From the NCBI GenBank assembly GCA_034519525.1, contig JAXHOJ010000063.1, positions 62,001-126,000 on the forward strand: a stretch of 64,000 nucleotides of DNA, read 5' to 3'. How positions within the stretch are numbered: the stretch's first letter is position 1; every line of letters begins with the position of its first letter. Positions 9,265 through 17,503 of the stretch are shown piece after piece. Under the pieces are notes generated by a model. The model did no database searches, was not told the DNA's origin, and worked only from the letters and a program-made list of their open reading frames with translations. Position numbers and translations under genes: made by a program. The stretch is from Gemmobacter sp034519525 (GTDB taxonomy: Bacteria > Pseudomonadota > Alphaproteobacteria > Rhodobacterales > Rhodobacteraceae).

Positions 9265-9719
9265 GTTTCGTCAGGCTGGCTGCGGGCGGCGCCGCGCAGG
9301 GTGTTGCGCAGCTCGGCGATGCTGTGGCGCAGGGCTGACAGCGCCTCGGGCGTCATCCGGGTCTTTTCGGTGATGCAATGCGGAAATTCGGCTGTCTGCT
9401 GGCGCAGGGCCTGTCCCGCAGCTGTCAGCTTCAGGCGCAGCTGGCGTTCATCCTGGCTGTCGCGGCTGCGGGTCACCAGACCTGCCGCCTCCATCCGTTT
9501 GAGCATGGGGGTCAGCGTATTGCTTTCCAGCTGCAGCGCGGCGCCGATCCGGCTCATCGGCTGGTTGTCCTGATCCCAGAGCAGGGTCAGCACCAGATAT
9601 TGCGGATAGGTCAGCCCCACGGAATCGAGCAATGGCTTGTAGGCCGCCTGCATGGCGTGATTGGCGGAATAAAGCGCAAAGCACAGCCTCTGCGCCAGGG
9701 AAGCTGGGCTCTCTGTCAT
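9255..9719 (-). CDS. ohrR: MarR-family organic hydroperoxide sensor and repressor
   Basis: 154 residues. The N-terminal LCFALYSAN contains the reactive cysteine (C13) typical of OhrR, followed by GLTYPQYLVLTLLW and a winged helix-turn-helix (SNTLTPMLKRMEAAGLVTR, wing with DERQLRLKLT). A second cysteine (FPHC) lies in the C-terminal half, as in two-cysteine OhrR proteins that form a disulfide upon oxidation. It is divergent from ohr with 102 bases between, which hold several inverted repeats. An upstream extension of the frame across the ohr gene is not meaningful; the ATG at 9719 matches the family N-terminus. Confidence 0.93.
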   Translation of the reverse strand: MTESPASLAQRLCFALYSANHAMQAAYKPLLDSVGLTYPQYLVLTLLWDQDNQPMSRIGAALQLESNTLTPMLKRMEAAGLVTRSRDSQDERQLRLKLTAAGQALRQQTAEFPHCITEKTRMTPEALSALRHSIAELRNTLRGAARSQPDETQT

Positions 9720-9731
9720 GCAGGCAGAATA

Positions 9732-9810
9732 TATCGCGTGCGATACTATCGCAAGAGCTTGACTCCTGCATCGCATATTGTATCGTGCACGATATGATCG
9801 CAAGCGATAT
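9732..9810. promoter_or_regulatory. OhrR operator cluster between ohrR and ohr
   Basis: Several inverted repeats of one half-site: TATCGC-GT-GCGATA (9732-9745), overlapping GCGATA-C-TATCGC (9740-9752), the perfect palindrome TATCGTGCACGATA (9781-9794), and ATCGC-AA-GCGAT (9797-9808). TTGACT at 9759-9764 with TATCGT at 9781 fits a sigma-70 promoter for ohr, so the 9781 palindrome would cover its -10 box and the 9797 site the leader. The upstream pair lies just before the ohrR start and fits autoregulation. Confidence 0.75.
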
Positions 9811-9821
9811 AGGAGAAGAAC

Positions 9822-10250
9822 ATGGTCAAGGAAGTAGTGTACCGCACGGTAGCAGAGGCCAAGGGCGGCGGGCGCAATGGCACATCGGCCACGCTGGATG
9901 GCGCACTGGCCGTCACGCTGAGCGTGCCGAAGGAAATGGGCGGCGAGGGCAAGGGCAACAACCCCGAACAGCTGTTCGCGGTGGGCTATGCCGCCTGTTA
10001 CATGGGCGCGCTGCGCTTTGCGGCCAGCAATGAAAAGATCGGCGAGGTTCCGGCCGATGCCACGGTTCAGGCCCAGGTCGGCATCGGTCCGCGCGCCGAA
10101 GGCGGCTTTGGCATCACTGTGACCCTGAAGGTCAGCCTGCCGGGCGTTGATCGGGCCCTGGCCGAGCGCATGGTGGACCGCGGCCATTTCATCTGCCCCT
10201 ATTCCAACGCCATCAAGGGCAATGTCCATGTGGTGACGATTCTGGAATGA
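9822..10250 (+). CDS. ohr: Organic hydroperoxide resistance protein (peroxiredoxin-like)
   Basis: A 142-residue OsmC/Ohr-family thiol peroxidase that reduces organic hydroperoxides and peroxynitrite. The reactive pair is C59 (VGYAACYMGAL) and C125 (GHFICPYSNA); R18 and E49 are at the places of the conserved active-site Arg and Glu. The ribosome site is AGGAGAAGA. Divergent from its repressor ohrR, and followed by its own terminator. Confidence 0.96.
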   Translation: MVKEVVYRTVAEAKGGGRNGTSATLDGALAVTLSVPKEMGGEGKGNNPEQLFAVGYAACYMGALRFAASNEKIGEVPADATVQAQVGIGPRAEGGFGITVTLKVSLPGVDRALAERMVDRGHFICPYSNAIKGNVHVVTILE

Positions 10251-10275
10251 TCTCCAGAACATGATCCCAAAGAAA

Positions 10276-10311
10276 CAGGCCCGGAACCTTGCGGAACCGG
10301 GCCTGCTTTTA
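10276..10311 (+). terminator. Terminator after ohr
   Basis: CAGGCCCGG (10276-10284) pairs with CCGGGCCTG (10297-10305) and is followed by CTTTTA. Convergent ilvE ends at 10380. Confidence 0.75.
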
Positions 10312-10367
10312 TCTTGGCACAAATATCCCGGGGGAGTCGCGCAAGGCGCGACGGGGGCAGCGCCCCC
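10311..10367 (-). repeat. Intergenic GGATATTT/CCAAGATAAA-type element (minus orientation)
   Basis: Read on the minus strand: a GC hairpin (GGGGGCGCTGCCCCC), then CCCCCGGGATATTTGTGCC and AAGATAAAA. It matches the elements near 12633, 54841 and 62966 in arrangement. It lies between the convergent ohr and ilvE. Confidence 0.6.
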
Positions 10368-10379
10368 TCTCGCCCGCTA

Positions 10380-11246
10380 TCAGGCGCGCACCAAAGCCTC
10401 GTATTCCAGCGCGATGTCGCGGGTCAGGGCGCCCACTTCAAAGGTGTAATCGCCAATCTGGCCCACCGGCGTCACCTCGGCGGCGGTGCCGGTCAGCCAG
10501 CACTGTTCAAACCCTTCCAGCTCTTCCGGCATGATGTAGCGTTCATGCACGGTGATGCCCTTGGCGCGCAGCATCCCGATCACGGTCTGCCGGGTGATGC
10601 CGTTCAGGATGGCATCGGGGTTGGGCGTATGCACTTCGCCGTCCTTGACGAAGAAGATGTTCGCCCCGGTCGCCTCGGCCACATAACCGCGATAATCGAA
10701 GAACAGCGCATCCGAACAGCCCTTGGCCATGGCGGCATGTTTCGACATGGTGCAGATCATGTAGAGACCGGCGGCCTTGGCGGCGGTGGGGATGGTTTCC
10801 GGCGAGGGCCGCTTCCATTTCGCGATGTCGAGCTTGGCGCCCTTCATCTTGGCATCGCCATAATAGGCGCCCCAGGTCCAGCAGGCGATCGCCAGCCGCA
10901 CCGGATTGCCCAGCGAGGCCACGCCCATTTCATCGCCCGCCCCGCGGAAGGCCACGGCCCGCACATAGGCGTCGGTCAGCCCGTTGGCGGCCAGAACCTC
11001 GTCCTTGGCTTTGTTGATCTGCTCCACCGTATAGGGAATCGGCATATCCAGCAGCTCGCCCGATTTCAGCAGGCGTTCCGAATGTTCGGTGGTCTTGAAG
11101 ATCTTGCCATTGTAGCAGCGCTCGCCCTCGAACACCGACGAGGCATAGTGCAAAGCGTGGGTCAGGATGTGAACCTTGGCATCACGCCAGTCGACAAGCG
11201 TGCCGTCCATCCAGATCTTACCGTCGCGGTCGTCATATCCAGCCAT
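10380..11246 (-). CDS. ilvE: Branched-chain amino acid aminotransferase
   Basis: PLP-dependent class IV aminotransferase for the last step of Leu, Ile and Val synthesis and the first step of their breakdown. 288 residues. The PLP lysine is K157 in TIPTAAKAAG. Other family marks are HALHYASSVFEGERCY and DALFFDYRGYVAEATGANIF. The ATG at 11246 follows GAGGAGG; frames upstream of it read through the promoter region. Divergent from petP. Confidence 0.95.
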   Translation of the reverse strand: MAGYDDRDGKIWMDGTLVDWRDAKVHILTHALHYASSVFEGERCYNGKIFKTTEHSERLLKSGELLDMPIPYTVEQINKAKDEVLAANGLTDAYVRAVAFRGAGDEMGVASLGNPVRLAIACWTWGAYYGDAKMKGAKLDIAKWKRPSPETIPTAAKAAGLYMICTMSKHAAMAKGCSDALFFDYRGYVAEATGANIFFVKDGEVHTPNPDAILNGITRQTVIGMLRAKGITVHERYIMPEELEGFEQCWLTGTAAEVTPVGQIGDYTFEVGALTRDIALEYEALVRA

Positions 11247-11271
11247 GAAATCCTCCTCGGCTTTTCCGAAT

Positions 11272-11312
11272 GTTGCGCAAGAAAGGTCCGATCCGGGCGT
11301 AAAGTTGCGCAA
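11272..11312. promoter_or_regulatory. Paired TTGCGCAA palindromes in the ilvE/petP intergenic region
   Basis: GTTGCGCAA occurs at 11272-11280 and again at 11304-11312, exactly 32 bases apart (about three helical turns). Each TTGCGCAA is a perfect 8-base palindrome. They sit 26-66 bases from the ilvE start and 81 or more from petP, so either gene could be controlled. PetP, a MarR-type protein, is a possible binder. Confidence 0.45.
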
Positions 11313-11392
11313 AATCGAGGCTTCGCTAACATTTGGAACTTGGAAAGTCAACAAGGCTGACGTAAATTCGCGGCGAAGTGAGGGAGGCGGCA

Positions 11393-11905
11393 ATGACAGA
11401 GCCGGGAACCGGGCCGGGAGCGGGGGGCGAAAGCCTGCTGTTTCTGACCGACGAACAGCTGCGCAAGGGGATCGAGGCGATGTTCTTCGCCTATCGCGGC
11501 TTCACCGCCGATCCGGACCGGATTCTGGATGGCATGGATTATGGCCGCGCGCATCACCGCGCGCTGCATTTCATCCACCGCGCCCCGGGCACCACGGTGA
11601 ACAACCTGCTGTCGATCCTCGGTGTGACGAAGCAGAGCCTGAACCGCGTGCTGCGCACGCTGATCGAGGATGGTCTGGTGGAAAGCCGGGTCGGGCGGCA
11701 GGACAAGCGCGAACGCCATCTGGTGCTGACCCCCAAGGGCGAGGATCTGGAGCGGCAGCTGTCGGATGCGCAGCGCGCCCGGATGCGGGCGGCCTATCGC
11801 GCGGCGGGGCCGGTGGCGGTGCAGGGCTTCCGCACCGTGCTGGAGGCGATGATGGACCCCGAACTGCGCAGGCAGTACCAGACCCTGAAGGAGGCGGGCG
11901 CATGA
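11393..11905 (+). CDS. petP: MarR-family regulator PetP
   Basis: 170 residues. The winged helix-turn-helix includes HRALHFIHRAPGTTVNNLL, GVTKQSLNRVLRTLIEDGLV and the wing GRQDKRERHLVLT. The gene overlaps the response regulator gene by four bases (ATGA), the arrangement described for petP-petR of Rhodobacter capsulatus, where the pair is needed for growth. That context, rather than the protein alone, gives the name. No cognate histidine kinase is adjacent, as in that species. Confidence 0.85.
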   Translation: MTEPGTGPGAGGESLLFLTDEQLRKGIEAMFFAYRGFTADPDRILDGMDYGRAHHRALHFIHRAPGTTVNNLLSILGVTKQSLNRVLRTLIEDGLVESRVGRQDKRERHLVLTPKGEDLERQLSDAQRARMRAAYRAAGPVAVQGFRTVLEAMMDPELRRQYQTLKEAGA

Positions 11906-12615
11906 GCGACACGCAGGCACATCTTCTGGTGGTGGATGATGATGAACGCATCCGGGGGCTTTTGCAGAAGTTCCTGATGCGCAACGGCTTTCTGGTGACC
12001 ATCGCGCGGGATGCCGCGCAGGCGCGCCGCCTGCTGGCCGGGCTGGAATTCGACATGATCGTGCTGGATGTGATGATGCCGGGCGAAACCGGCATCGCGC
12101 TGACCCGCGATCTGCGGGCGAAATATGCGATGCCCATTCTGCTGCTGACCGCTAAGGGCGAAACCGCCAACCGGATCGAGGGGCTGGAGGCCGGGGCGGA
12201 TGATTACCTGGTGAAACCCTTCGAGCCGAAGGAACTGCTGCTGCGCATCAATGCCATCCTGCGCCGGGTGCCCAGCGTGAAGCCCGAGGCCGCGGGGCCG
12301 AAGGTGCTGCATCTGGGCGAGGTGCGCTATGACATGGAGCGCGGCGAATTGTGGCGCGGCACCGAGCCGGTGCGGCTGACCGCGACCGAGGCGCAGCTGA
12401 TGAAGATCTTCGCCGCCCGCCCGGGCGAGCCGGTGAGCCGCGAGATGCTGGTGGGTGATCTGGGGCCGGGCGAGGTGGAGCCGGGCGAAAAGGCGCAGGA
12501 ACGCGCGGTGGATGTGCAGATCACCCGGCTGCGCCGCAAGATCGAGGCCGATCCGAAACAGCCGCGTTACCTGCAGACGGTGCGCGGATCGGGCTATATG
12601 CTGCAGCCGGATTGA
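11902..12615 (+). CDS. petR: OmpR-family response regulator PetR
   Basis: 237 residues: a receiver domain with the acidic pocket VVDDDE, phospho-acceptor D56 (IVLDVMMPG) and K105 (VKPFEP), then a winged-helix DNA-binding domain (LTATEAQLMKIFAARPGEPVSRE; RAVDVQITRLRRKIE; TVRGSGYML). The start overlaps the petP stop, so the two are translationally coupled. Targets cannot be read from this window. Confidence 0.9.
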   Translation: MSDTQAHLLVVDDDERIRGLLQKFLMRNGFLVTIARDAAQARRLLAGLEFDMIVLDVMMPGETGIALTRDLRAKYAMPILLLTAKGETANRIEGLEAGADDYLVKPFEPKELLLRINAILRRVPSVKPEAAGPKVLHLGEVRYDMERGELWRGTEPVRLTATEAQLMKIFAARPGEPVSREMLVGDLGPGEVEPGEKAQERAVDVQITRLRRKIEADPKQPRYLQTVRGSGYMLQPD

Positions 12616-12632
12616 GCGGATGGTGGCGGGGT

Positions 12633-12699
12633 CGGGGGGCTGTCTGCCCCCCACGGCCTGCGGCCTCCCCCCGAGGATATTTCTGCCAAGATAAAGGAG
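12633..12699 (+). repeat. Intergenic hairpin/GGATATTT/CCAAGATAAAG element
   Basis: GGGGGGC...GCCCCCC, a second short stem (GGCCTGCGGCC), then CCCCCCGAGGATATTTCTG and CCAAGATAAAGGAG. The last AAGGAG is placed 7 bases before the next ATG, so the element seems to provide the ribosome site of the downstream gene. Confidence 0.6.
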
Positions 12700-12705
12700 C
12701 CGGCC

Positions 12706-13626
12706 ATGGGAACCCTGCTGTTTTCGCATCCCGATTGCCTGCTGCACCGCGAGCCGCCGGGGCATCCGGAACAGGCGGCGCGGCTGCTGGCGGTGGACAA
12801 GGCGCTGGCGGGGTTCGATCTGGACCGGCGCGCGGCACCTGTTGCGGCGCGGGCCGATGTGCTGCGCTGCCACCCCGAGGCCTATCTGGCGCGGGTGGAA
12901 CGGGCGGTGCCGCAGGCGGGCTGGGCGCAGCTGGATGGCGACACCTATCTGGCGCCGGGATCGCTGACCGCCGCGCTGCGCGCGGTGGGCGGCGTCTGTG
13001 CGGCGGTGGATGCGGTGATCGCGGGCGAGGCCGCCAATGCCTTTGTCGCCTGCCGTCCGCCGGGGCATCATGCCGAAACGGCGACGGCCATGGGATTCTG
13101 CCTGTTCGGCAGCGTGGCGATTGCCGCGAAGCGGGCGCTGGATCACCACGGCCTGTCGCGGGTCGCGGTGCTGGATTTCGATGTGCATCACGGCAATGGC
13201 ACCCAGGATCTGCTGTGGGAGGAGGGGCGGGCGATGTTCGTCTCCAGCCATCAGATGCCGCTTTATCCGGGCAGTGGCGCGGCGACAGAGCAGGGCGCGC
13301 AGGGGCAGATGCTGAACCTGCCGCTGCGGCCCGGGTCGGGTGGGGCGGCGATGCGGGCGGCCTGGGGCCCGGCGCTGGCGCAGGTGGCGGCCTTCCGGCC
13401 CGAGCTGGTGCTGGTGAGCGCCGGTTTCGATGCCCATGAAGATGATCCGCTGGCCGGGCTTGCCTGGCAGGTGGAGGATTTCCGCTGGCTGACCGCGGCG
13501 ATCTGCGATCTGGCGGATGGCTGTTGCGGCGGGCGGGTGGTATCTGCGCTGGAGGGCGGCTATGATCTGCCCGCTTTGGCGGCCAGCGTGGCCGCCCATG
13601 TGGACGAACTGCTGCGGAGAGGCTGA
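12706..13626 (+). CDS. Histone-deacetylase-family amidohydrolase
   Basis: A 306-residue arginase/deacetylase-fold zinc enzyme. The signatures are ACRPPGHHAETATAMGFC (catalytic histidine pair), VLDFDVHHGNGTQD (zinc ligands Asp and His) and LVSAGFDAHEDDPLAG (third zinc ligand). Bacterial members remove acetyl or other acyl groups from small molecules such as acetylpolyamines or from proteins; the substrate here cannot be assigned. It is the first gene of a tightly packed run: its TGA overlaps the xseB ATG. Confidence 0.9.
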   Translation: MGTLLFSHPDCLLHREPPGHPEQAARLLAVDKALAGFDLDRRAAPVAARADVLRCHPEAYLARVERAVPQAGWAQLDGDTYLAPGSLTAALRAVGGVCAAVDAVIAGEAANAFVACRPPGHHAETATAMGFCLFGSVAIAAKRALDHHGLSRVAVLDFDVHHGNGTQDLLWEEGRAMFVSSHQMPLYPGSGAATEQGAQGQMLNLPLRPGSGGAAMRAAWGPALAQVAAFRPELVLVSAGFDAHEDDPLAGLAWQVEDFRWLTAAICDLADGCCGGRVVSALEGGYDLPALAASVAAHVDELLRRG

Positions 13627-13865
13627 TGAGCGAGAAACCGATTGCCGAGATGAGCTTTGAAGAGGCGATGGGCCAGCTTGAAGCCGTGGTGACCCAGCTG
13701 GAGCGCGGCGATGTGGCGCTGGAGGCCAGCATTGCCCTGTATGAGCGTGGCGCGGCGCTGAAGGCCCATTGCGGCGACAAGCTGAAGGCGGCGGAAGAGA
13801 AGGTGGAGCTGATCCGCGCGCAGGAGGGCCGGGCGGTCGGCACCGCCCCGGCAGAGGGGCTGTGA
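13626..13865 (+). CDS. xseB: Exodeoxyribonuclease VII small subunit
   Basis: A 79-residue helical protein, MSFEEAMGQLEAVVTQLERGDVALEAS then YERGAALKAHC, which matches the XseB coiled hairpin. It binds the large subunit XseA in a single-strand-specific exonuclease. The start overlaps the deacetylase stop by one base and the stop overlaps the ispA GTG start by three, the usual alphaproteobacterial order xseB-ispA-dxs. Confidence 0.94.
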   Translation: MSEKPIAEMSFEEAMGQLEAVVTQLERGDVALEASIALYERGAALKAHCGDKLKAAEEKVELIRAQEGRAVGTAPAEGL

Positions 13866-14731
13866 GCTTTCCCGATCTGCTGCAGCAGGATGCCGCCCGT
13901 GTGCAGGCCCGTCTGCAGGCTGCATTGGCGGCGCAGGAGGATGTGCCGGTGGTGCAGGCCATGCGCTATGCCCTGCAGGGTGGCAAGCGGCTGCGCGCCT
14001 TTCTGGTGCTGGAATCGGCGCGCCTGCATGGCATCGCTCCCGATGCGGCGGTGAGTGCGGCGGCGGCGGTGGAAGCCCTTCATGCCTATAGCCTGGTGCA
14101 TGACGATCTGCCCTGCATGGATGACGATGATCTGCGCCGCGGCCTGCCCACCGTTCATGTGAAATGGGACGAAGCGACCGCCGTGCTGGCGGGCGATGCG
14201 CTGCAGACGCTGGCGTTCGAACTGCTTTGTGATCCGGCGCTGGGGCCTGCCGACCGGCGGCTGGCGCTGGTGGCGGGGCTGGCGCAGGCCAGCGGGGCGC
14301 AGGGTATGGTGTTGGGGCAGGCACTGGATATTGCCGCCGAAACCGCGCCCGTGCCGCTGACCCTGCCTGAAATCACCCGGTTGCAGGCGGGCAAGACCGG
14401 CGCGCTGATCTGTTTTTCGGCCGAGGCCGGGGCGATTCTGGCCGGGGCCGACCGGGCGCCGCTGCGCGCCTATGCCACGGCGCTGGGGCTGGCCTTCCAG
14501 ATTGCCGATGACATTCTGGATGTGGAAGGCAGCGAGGCCACCACCGGCAAGCGCGTCGGCAAGGATGCCGAGGCGGGCAAGGCCACCTTCGTGTCTCTGC
14601 TGGGGCTGGAGGGGGCGAAATCCCGCGCAGGCCAGCTGATTGCCGAAGCGGAAGCCGCGCTTTCGCCCTATGGTGCGCGGGCCTCTGCCTTGATCGAAGC
14701 CGCGCGCTTCGTTATCTCGCGCCAAAGCTGA
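13862..14731 (+). CDS. ispA: Farnesyl diphosphate synthase
   Basis: A 289-residue trans-prenyltransferase that extends DMAPP with IPP to FPP. The first aspartate motif is HDDLPCMDDDDLRRG and the second is FQIADDILDVEG. I place the start at the GTG 13862 that overlaps the xseB stop (GTGA); this gives the expected N-terminus SFPDLLQQDAARV, whereas other frames upstream belong to xseB. It feeds ubiquinone and carotenoid precursors and is followed by dxs after 19 bases. Confidence 0.94.
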   Translation: MSFPDLLQQDAARVQARLQAALAAQEDVPVVQAMRYALQGGKRLRAFLVLESARLHGIAPDAAVSAAAAVEALHAYSLVHDDLPCMDDDDLRRGLPTVHVKWDEATAVLAGDALQTLAFELLCDPALGPADRRLALVAGLAQASGAQGMVLGQALDIAAETAPVPLTLPEITRLQAGKTGALICFSAEAGAILAGADRAPLRAYATALGLAFQIADDILDVEGSEATTGKRVGKDAEAGKATFVSLLGLEGAKSRAGQLIAEAEAALSPYGARASALIEAARFVISRQS

Positions 14732-14750
14732 TACCCCGGGGAGGGGCGCC

Positions 14751-16664
14751 ATGACCGACAGACCGAAGACCCCGATGCTGGACCGCGTGCGCATCCCCGC
14801 CGATATGAAGGCGCTGAGCGATCGCGAATTGCGCCAGCTGGCCGATGAGCTGCGCGCCGAAACCATCAGCGCGGTGTCGGTCACGGGCGGCCATCTGGGC
14901 GCAGGCCTGGGCGTGGTAGAGCTGACCGTGGCGCTGCACGCCGTGTTCGACACCCCGCGCGACAAGCTGATCTGGGATGTGGGCCATCAGTGCTATCCGC
15001 ACAAGATTGTCACCGGGCGGCGCGACCGCATCCGCAGCCTGCGCACCGAGGGCGGGCTGTCGGGCTTCACCAAACGGTCGGAAAGCCCCTATGATCCGTT
15101 CGGGGCGGCGCATAGCTCCACCTCGATCTCGGCGGCGCTGGGGTTCAAGGTGGCGGCCGATCTGGGTGGCGACCCGGGCGATGCCATTGCGGTGATCGGC
15201 GATGGCTCGATGAGCGCGGGCATGGCCTTCGAGGCGATGAACAATGCAGGCCATCTGAAAAAGCGGCTGTTCGTCATCCTGAACGACAATGAGATGAGCA
15301 TCGCGCCCCCCGTCGGCGCGCTGTCCTCTTACCTGTCGCGGCTTTATGCCGGCGCCCCGTTCCAGGAGCTGAAGGCGGCGGCCAAGGGCGCTGTCAGCCT
15401 GCTGCCGGAACCGTTTCAGGAAGGCGCGCGCCGCGCCAAGGAAATGCTGAAAAGCATGACGGTGGGCGGCACCCTGTTCGAAGAACTGGGGTTCAGCTAT
15501 ATCGGCCCGGTGGATGGCCACGATCTGGATCAGCTGCTGCCGGTCCTGCGCACGGTGAAGGCGCGGGCAACGGGGCCGATGCTGATTCATGTCATCACGA
15601 AAAAGGGCAAGGGCTATGCCCCGGCGGAGGCCGCGCGCGACAAGGGCCATGCCACCGCCAAGTTCGACGTGCTGACCGGCGAGCAGCAGAAGGCCAAATC
15701 CAACGCCCCCAGCTATACCAAGGTCTTCGCGCAAAGCCTGATCGCCGAGGCGGGCCGCGATGACAGGATCGTGGCGGTGACGGCGGCCATGCCCGATGGT
15801 ACCGGGCTGAACCTGTTTGCCGAACGCTTTCCGCGCCGCTGTTTCGATGTGGGCATTGCCGAACAGCACGCGGTGACCTTCAGCGCCGGGCTGGCGGCGG
15901 GCGGGCTGAAACCCTTCTGCGCGATCTATTCCACCTTCCTGCAGCGCGGTTACGATCAGGTCGTGCATGATGTGGCGATCCAGCGCCTGCCCGTGCGCTT
16001 TGCCATTGATCGTGCCGGGCTGGTGGGGGCGGATGGTGCAACCCATGCGGGTAGTTTCGATGTGGCCTTCCTGGCCAACCTGCCCGGCATGGTGGTGATG
16101 GCCGCGGCGGATGAGGCAGAGCTGGTGCATATGGTCGCCACCGCCGCTGCGTATGACGAAGGCCCCAGCGCCTTCCGCTTTCCGCGCGGCGATGGCGTGG
16201 GGGTGGAACTGCCGGAGCGCGGCACGCCCCTGCAGATCGGCCGCGGCCGGGTGGTGCGCGAGGGCAGCCGCGTGGCGATCCTGTCCTTTGGCACCCGTCT
16301 GGCAGAGGTGCTGGTGGCGGCCGAGGCGCTGGCGGCGCGCGGCATTGCCTGCACCGTGGCCGATGCCCGCTTTGCCAAGCCGCTGGACCGCGACCTGATC
16401 CTGCAGCTGGCCCGCCATCACGAGGCGCTGATTACCGTGGAAGAAGGCGCCGTCGGCGGCTTTGGCAGCTATGTGGCGCAGCTTCTGGCCGATGAGGGCG
16501 TGTTTGACCGCGGCCTGCGCTTCCGGTCGATGGTGCTGCCCGATACCTTCATAGATCAGGCCAGCCCCGAGGCGATGTATGCCCTGGCCGGCATGAACGC
16601 CCCGCAGATCGAAGCCAAGGTGCTGGAGACGCTGGGCGTGGCGGTGGTGGGCCTGCGGGCGTAA
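14751..16664 (+). CDS. dxs: 1-deoxy-D-xylulose-5-phosphate synthase
   Basis: A 637-residue thiamine diphosphate enzyme that condenses pyruvate and glyceraldehyde 3-phosphate, the first step of the MEP isoprenoid pathway. The ThDP/Mg motif is GDGSMSAGMAFEAMNN followed by NDNEMSI; HQCYPHKIVTGRR and the transketolase-type pyrimidine domain (DVGIAEQHAVTFSAG, with the catalytic Glu) follow. The C-terminal transketolase domain is intact. Short hairpin GGCCGCT-ACC-AGCGGCC (16712-16728) lies downstream. Confidence 0.96.
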   Translation: MTDRPKTPMLDRVRIPADMKALSDRELRQLADELRAETISAVSVTGGHLGAGLGVVELTVALHAVFDTPRDKLIWDVGHQCYPHKIVTGRRDRIRSLRTEGGLSGFTKRSESPYDPFGAAHSSTSISAALGFKVAADLGGDPGDAIAVIGDGSMSAGMAFEAMNNAGHLKKRLFVILNDNEMSIAPPVGALSSYLSRLYAGAPFQELKAAAKGAVSLLPEPFQEGARRAKEMLKSMTVGGTLFEELGFSYIGPVDGHDLDQLLPVLRTVKARATGPMLIHVITKKGKGYAPAEAARDKGHATAKFDVLTGEQQKAKSNAPSYTKVFAQSLIAEAGRDDRIVAVTAAMPDGTGLNLFAERFPRRCFDVGIAEQHAVTFSAGLAAGGLKPFCAIYSTFLQRGYDQVVHDVAIQRLPVRFAIDRAGLVGADGATHAGSFDVAFLANLPGMVVMAAADEAELVHMVATAAAYDEGPSAFRFPRGDGVGVELPERGTPLQIGRGRVVREGSRVAILSFGTRLAEVLVAAEALAARGIACTVADARFAKPLDRDLILQLARHHEALITVEEGAVGGFGSYVAQLLADEGVFDRGLRFRSMVLPDTFIDQASPEAMYALAGMNAPQIEAKVLETLGVAVVGLRA

Positions 16665-16789
16665 GCGCGCCGCCCCCTCGCACCGGCTGAACCCATCCCC
16701 CTGCCCGAAAAGGCCGCTACCAGCGGCCCGGGCAGCGCCTGCCCGACATTTGCCAAAAGTTCCATGTCTCAATGGCTGCATGAAACTTA

Positions 16790-17503
16790 TTAACGATCTC
16801 GGTCCTCTATTCCCCTCAACTTGTCTGCAGGCAAGGATTCATATATCTCGTTAATGTGATTTGGTTCAGATATGGTTTTCTCAACAATAATGTTTAGCAA
16901 CTTAAATAGTACTTCTGCGGTCGTCTGATCGTCTCGGAGGTCAATCTGACCTGGATGGACAGCATCGTTGCCAATCACTCGCACTGCATCAAGAGACCTC
17001 TGCACGCGGGGGTCCAGTCCACCTTTTACAAGTGCTCCAATGTCTTGGTTAATGTTGCGACCAGGTTGGCCTAGTTCCTTACAGAGCTTTTGCACTGCCA
17101 AGCGGATTATAGCAGCGGCACCCCTGGGGGACTGTGCTAGTATCGCACTTGCTTCATCATAGTCACGCCGAATGTCTTCTGGCATGTCGGGGTTAGCAGG
17201 TGGGGTTCTGTTGGTTTGGGGGAATACAATATAATCGTTTATCCAGACTGTAGCATTCTGACAGTTTGCACATCTACTTAATCTGAGGCCGCCAACTCTG
17301 GAACTGTTGTTGTAGATCTCTGTTTCAAATATCTTTGGCGGATTTAACTTTTTAGGGGTAATTGGCTCTGTGGGGGCCGGAAAAGCTGTCAGTGGCCATG
17401 CAAAGCGGTACGCTGCACCAGCATACCATTCCTGATGTGCAAAGGCTCTACAGTATGGGCAGTTGAATGCGGCTAGATCGGGAGCAGGTAGAACATACTT
17501 CAT
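16790..17503 (-). CDS. DUF4145 (HEPN-like) protein with N-terminal zinc ribbon
   Basis: 237 residues. Cys pairs C15/C18 (NCPYC) and C78/C81 (RCANC) form a probable zinc ribbon, and residues about 115-220 (YDEASAILAQSPRGAAAIIRLAVQKLC, IGNDAVHPG) match the DUF4145 helical domain, often linked to restriction or defence genes. Base composition is clearly more AT-rich than its neighbours and codon use differs (AAT, ATA, TTA-type codons are frequent), so it was probably acquired. It sits alone between dxs and the HU gene, with no restriction-modification partner. Its function is not known. Confidence 0.75.
   Translation of the reverse strand: MKYVLPAPDLAAFNCPYCRAFAHQEWYAGAAYRFAWPLTAFPAPTEPITPKKLNPPKIFETEIYNNSSRVGGLRLSRCANCQNATVWINDYIVFPQTNRTPPANPDMPEDIRRDYDEASAILAQSPRGAAAIIRLAVQKLCKELGQPGRNINQDIGALVKGGLDPRVQRSLDAVRVIGNDAVHPGQIDLRDDQTTAEVLFKLLNIIVEKTISEPNHINEIYESLPADKLRGIEDRDR

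Noticed and set aside
12521..14965. 814-residue minus-strand open frame over hdaH-like, xseB and ispA genes
   Set aside because: Low-complexity translation antisense to three overlapping conserved genes.
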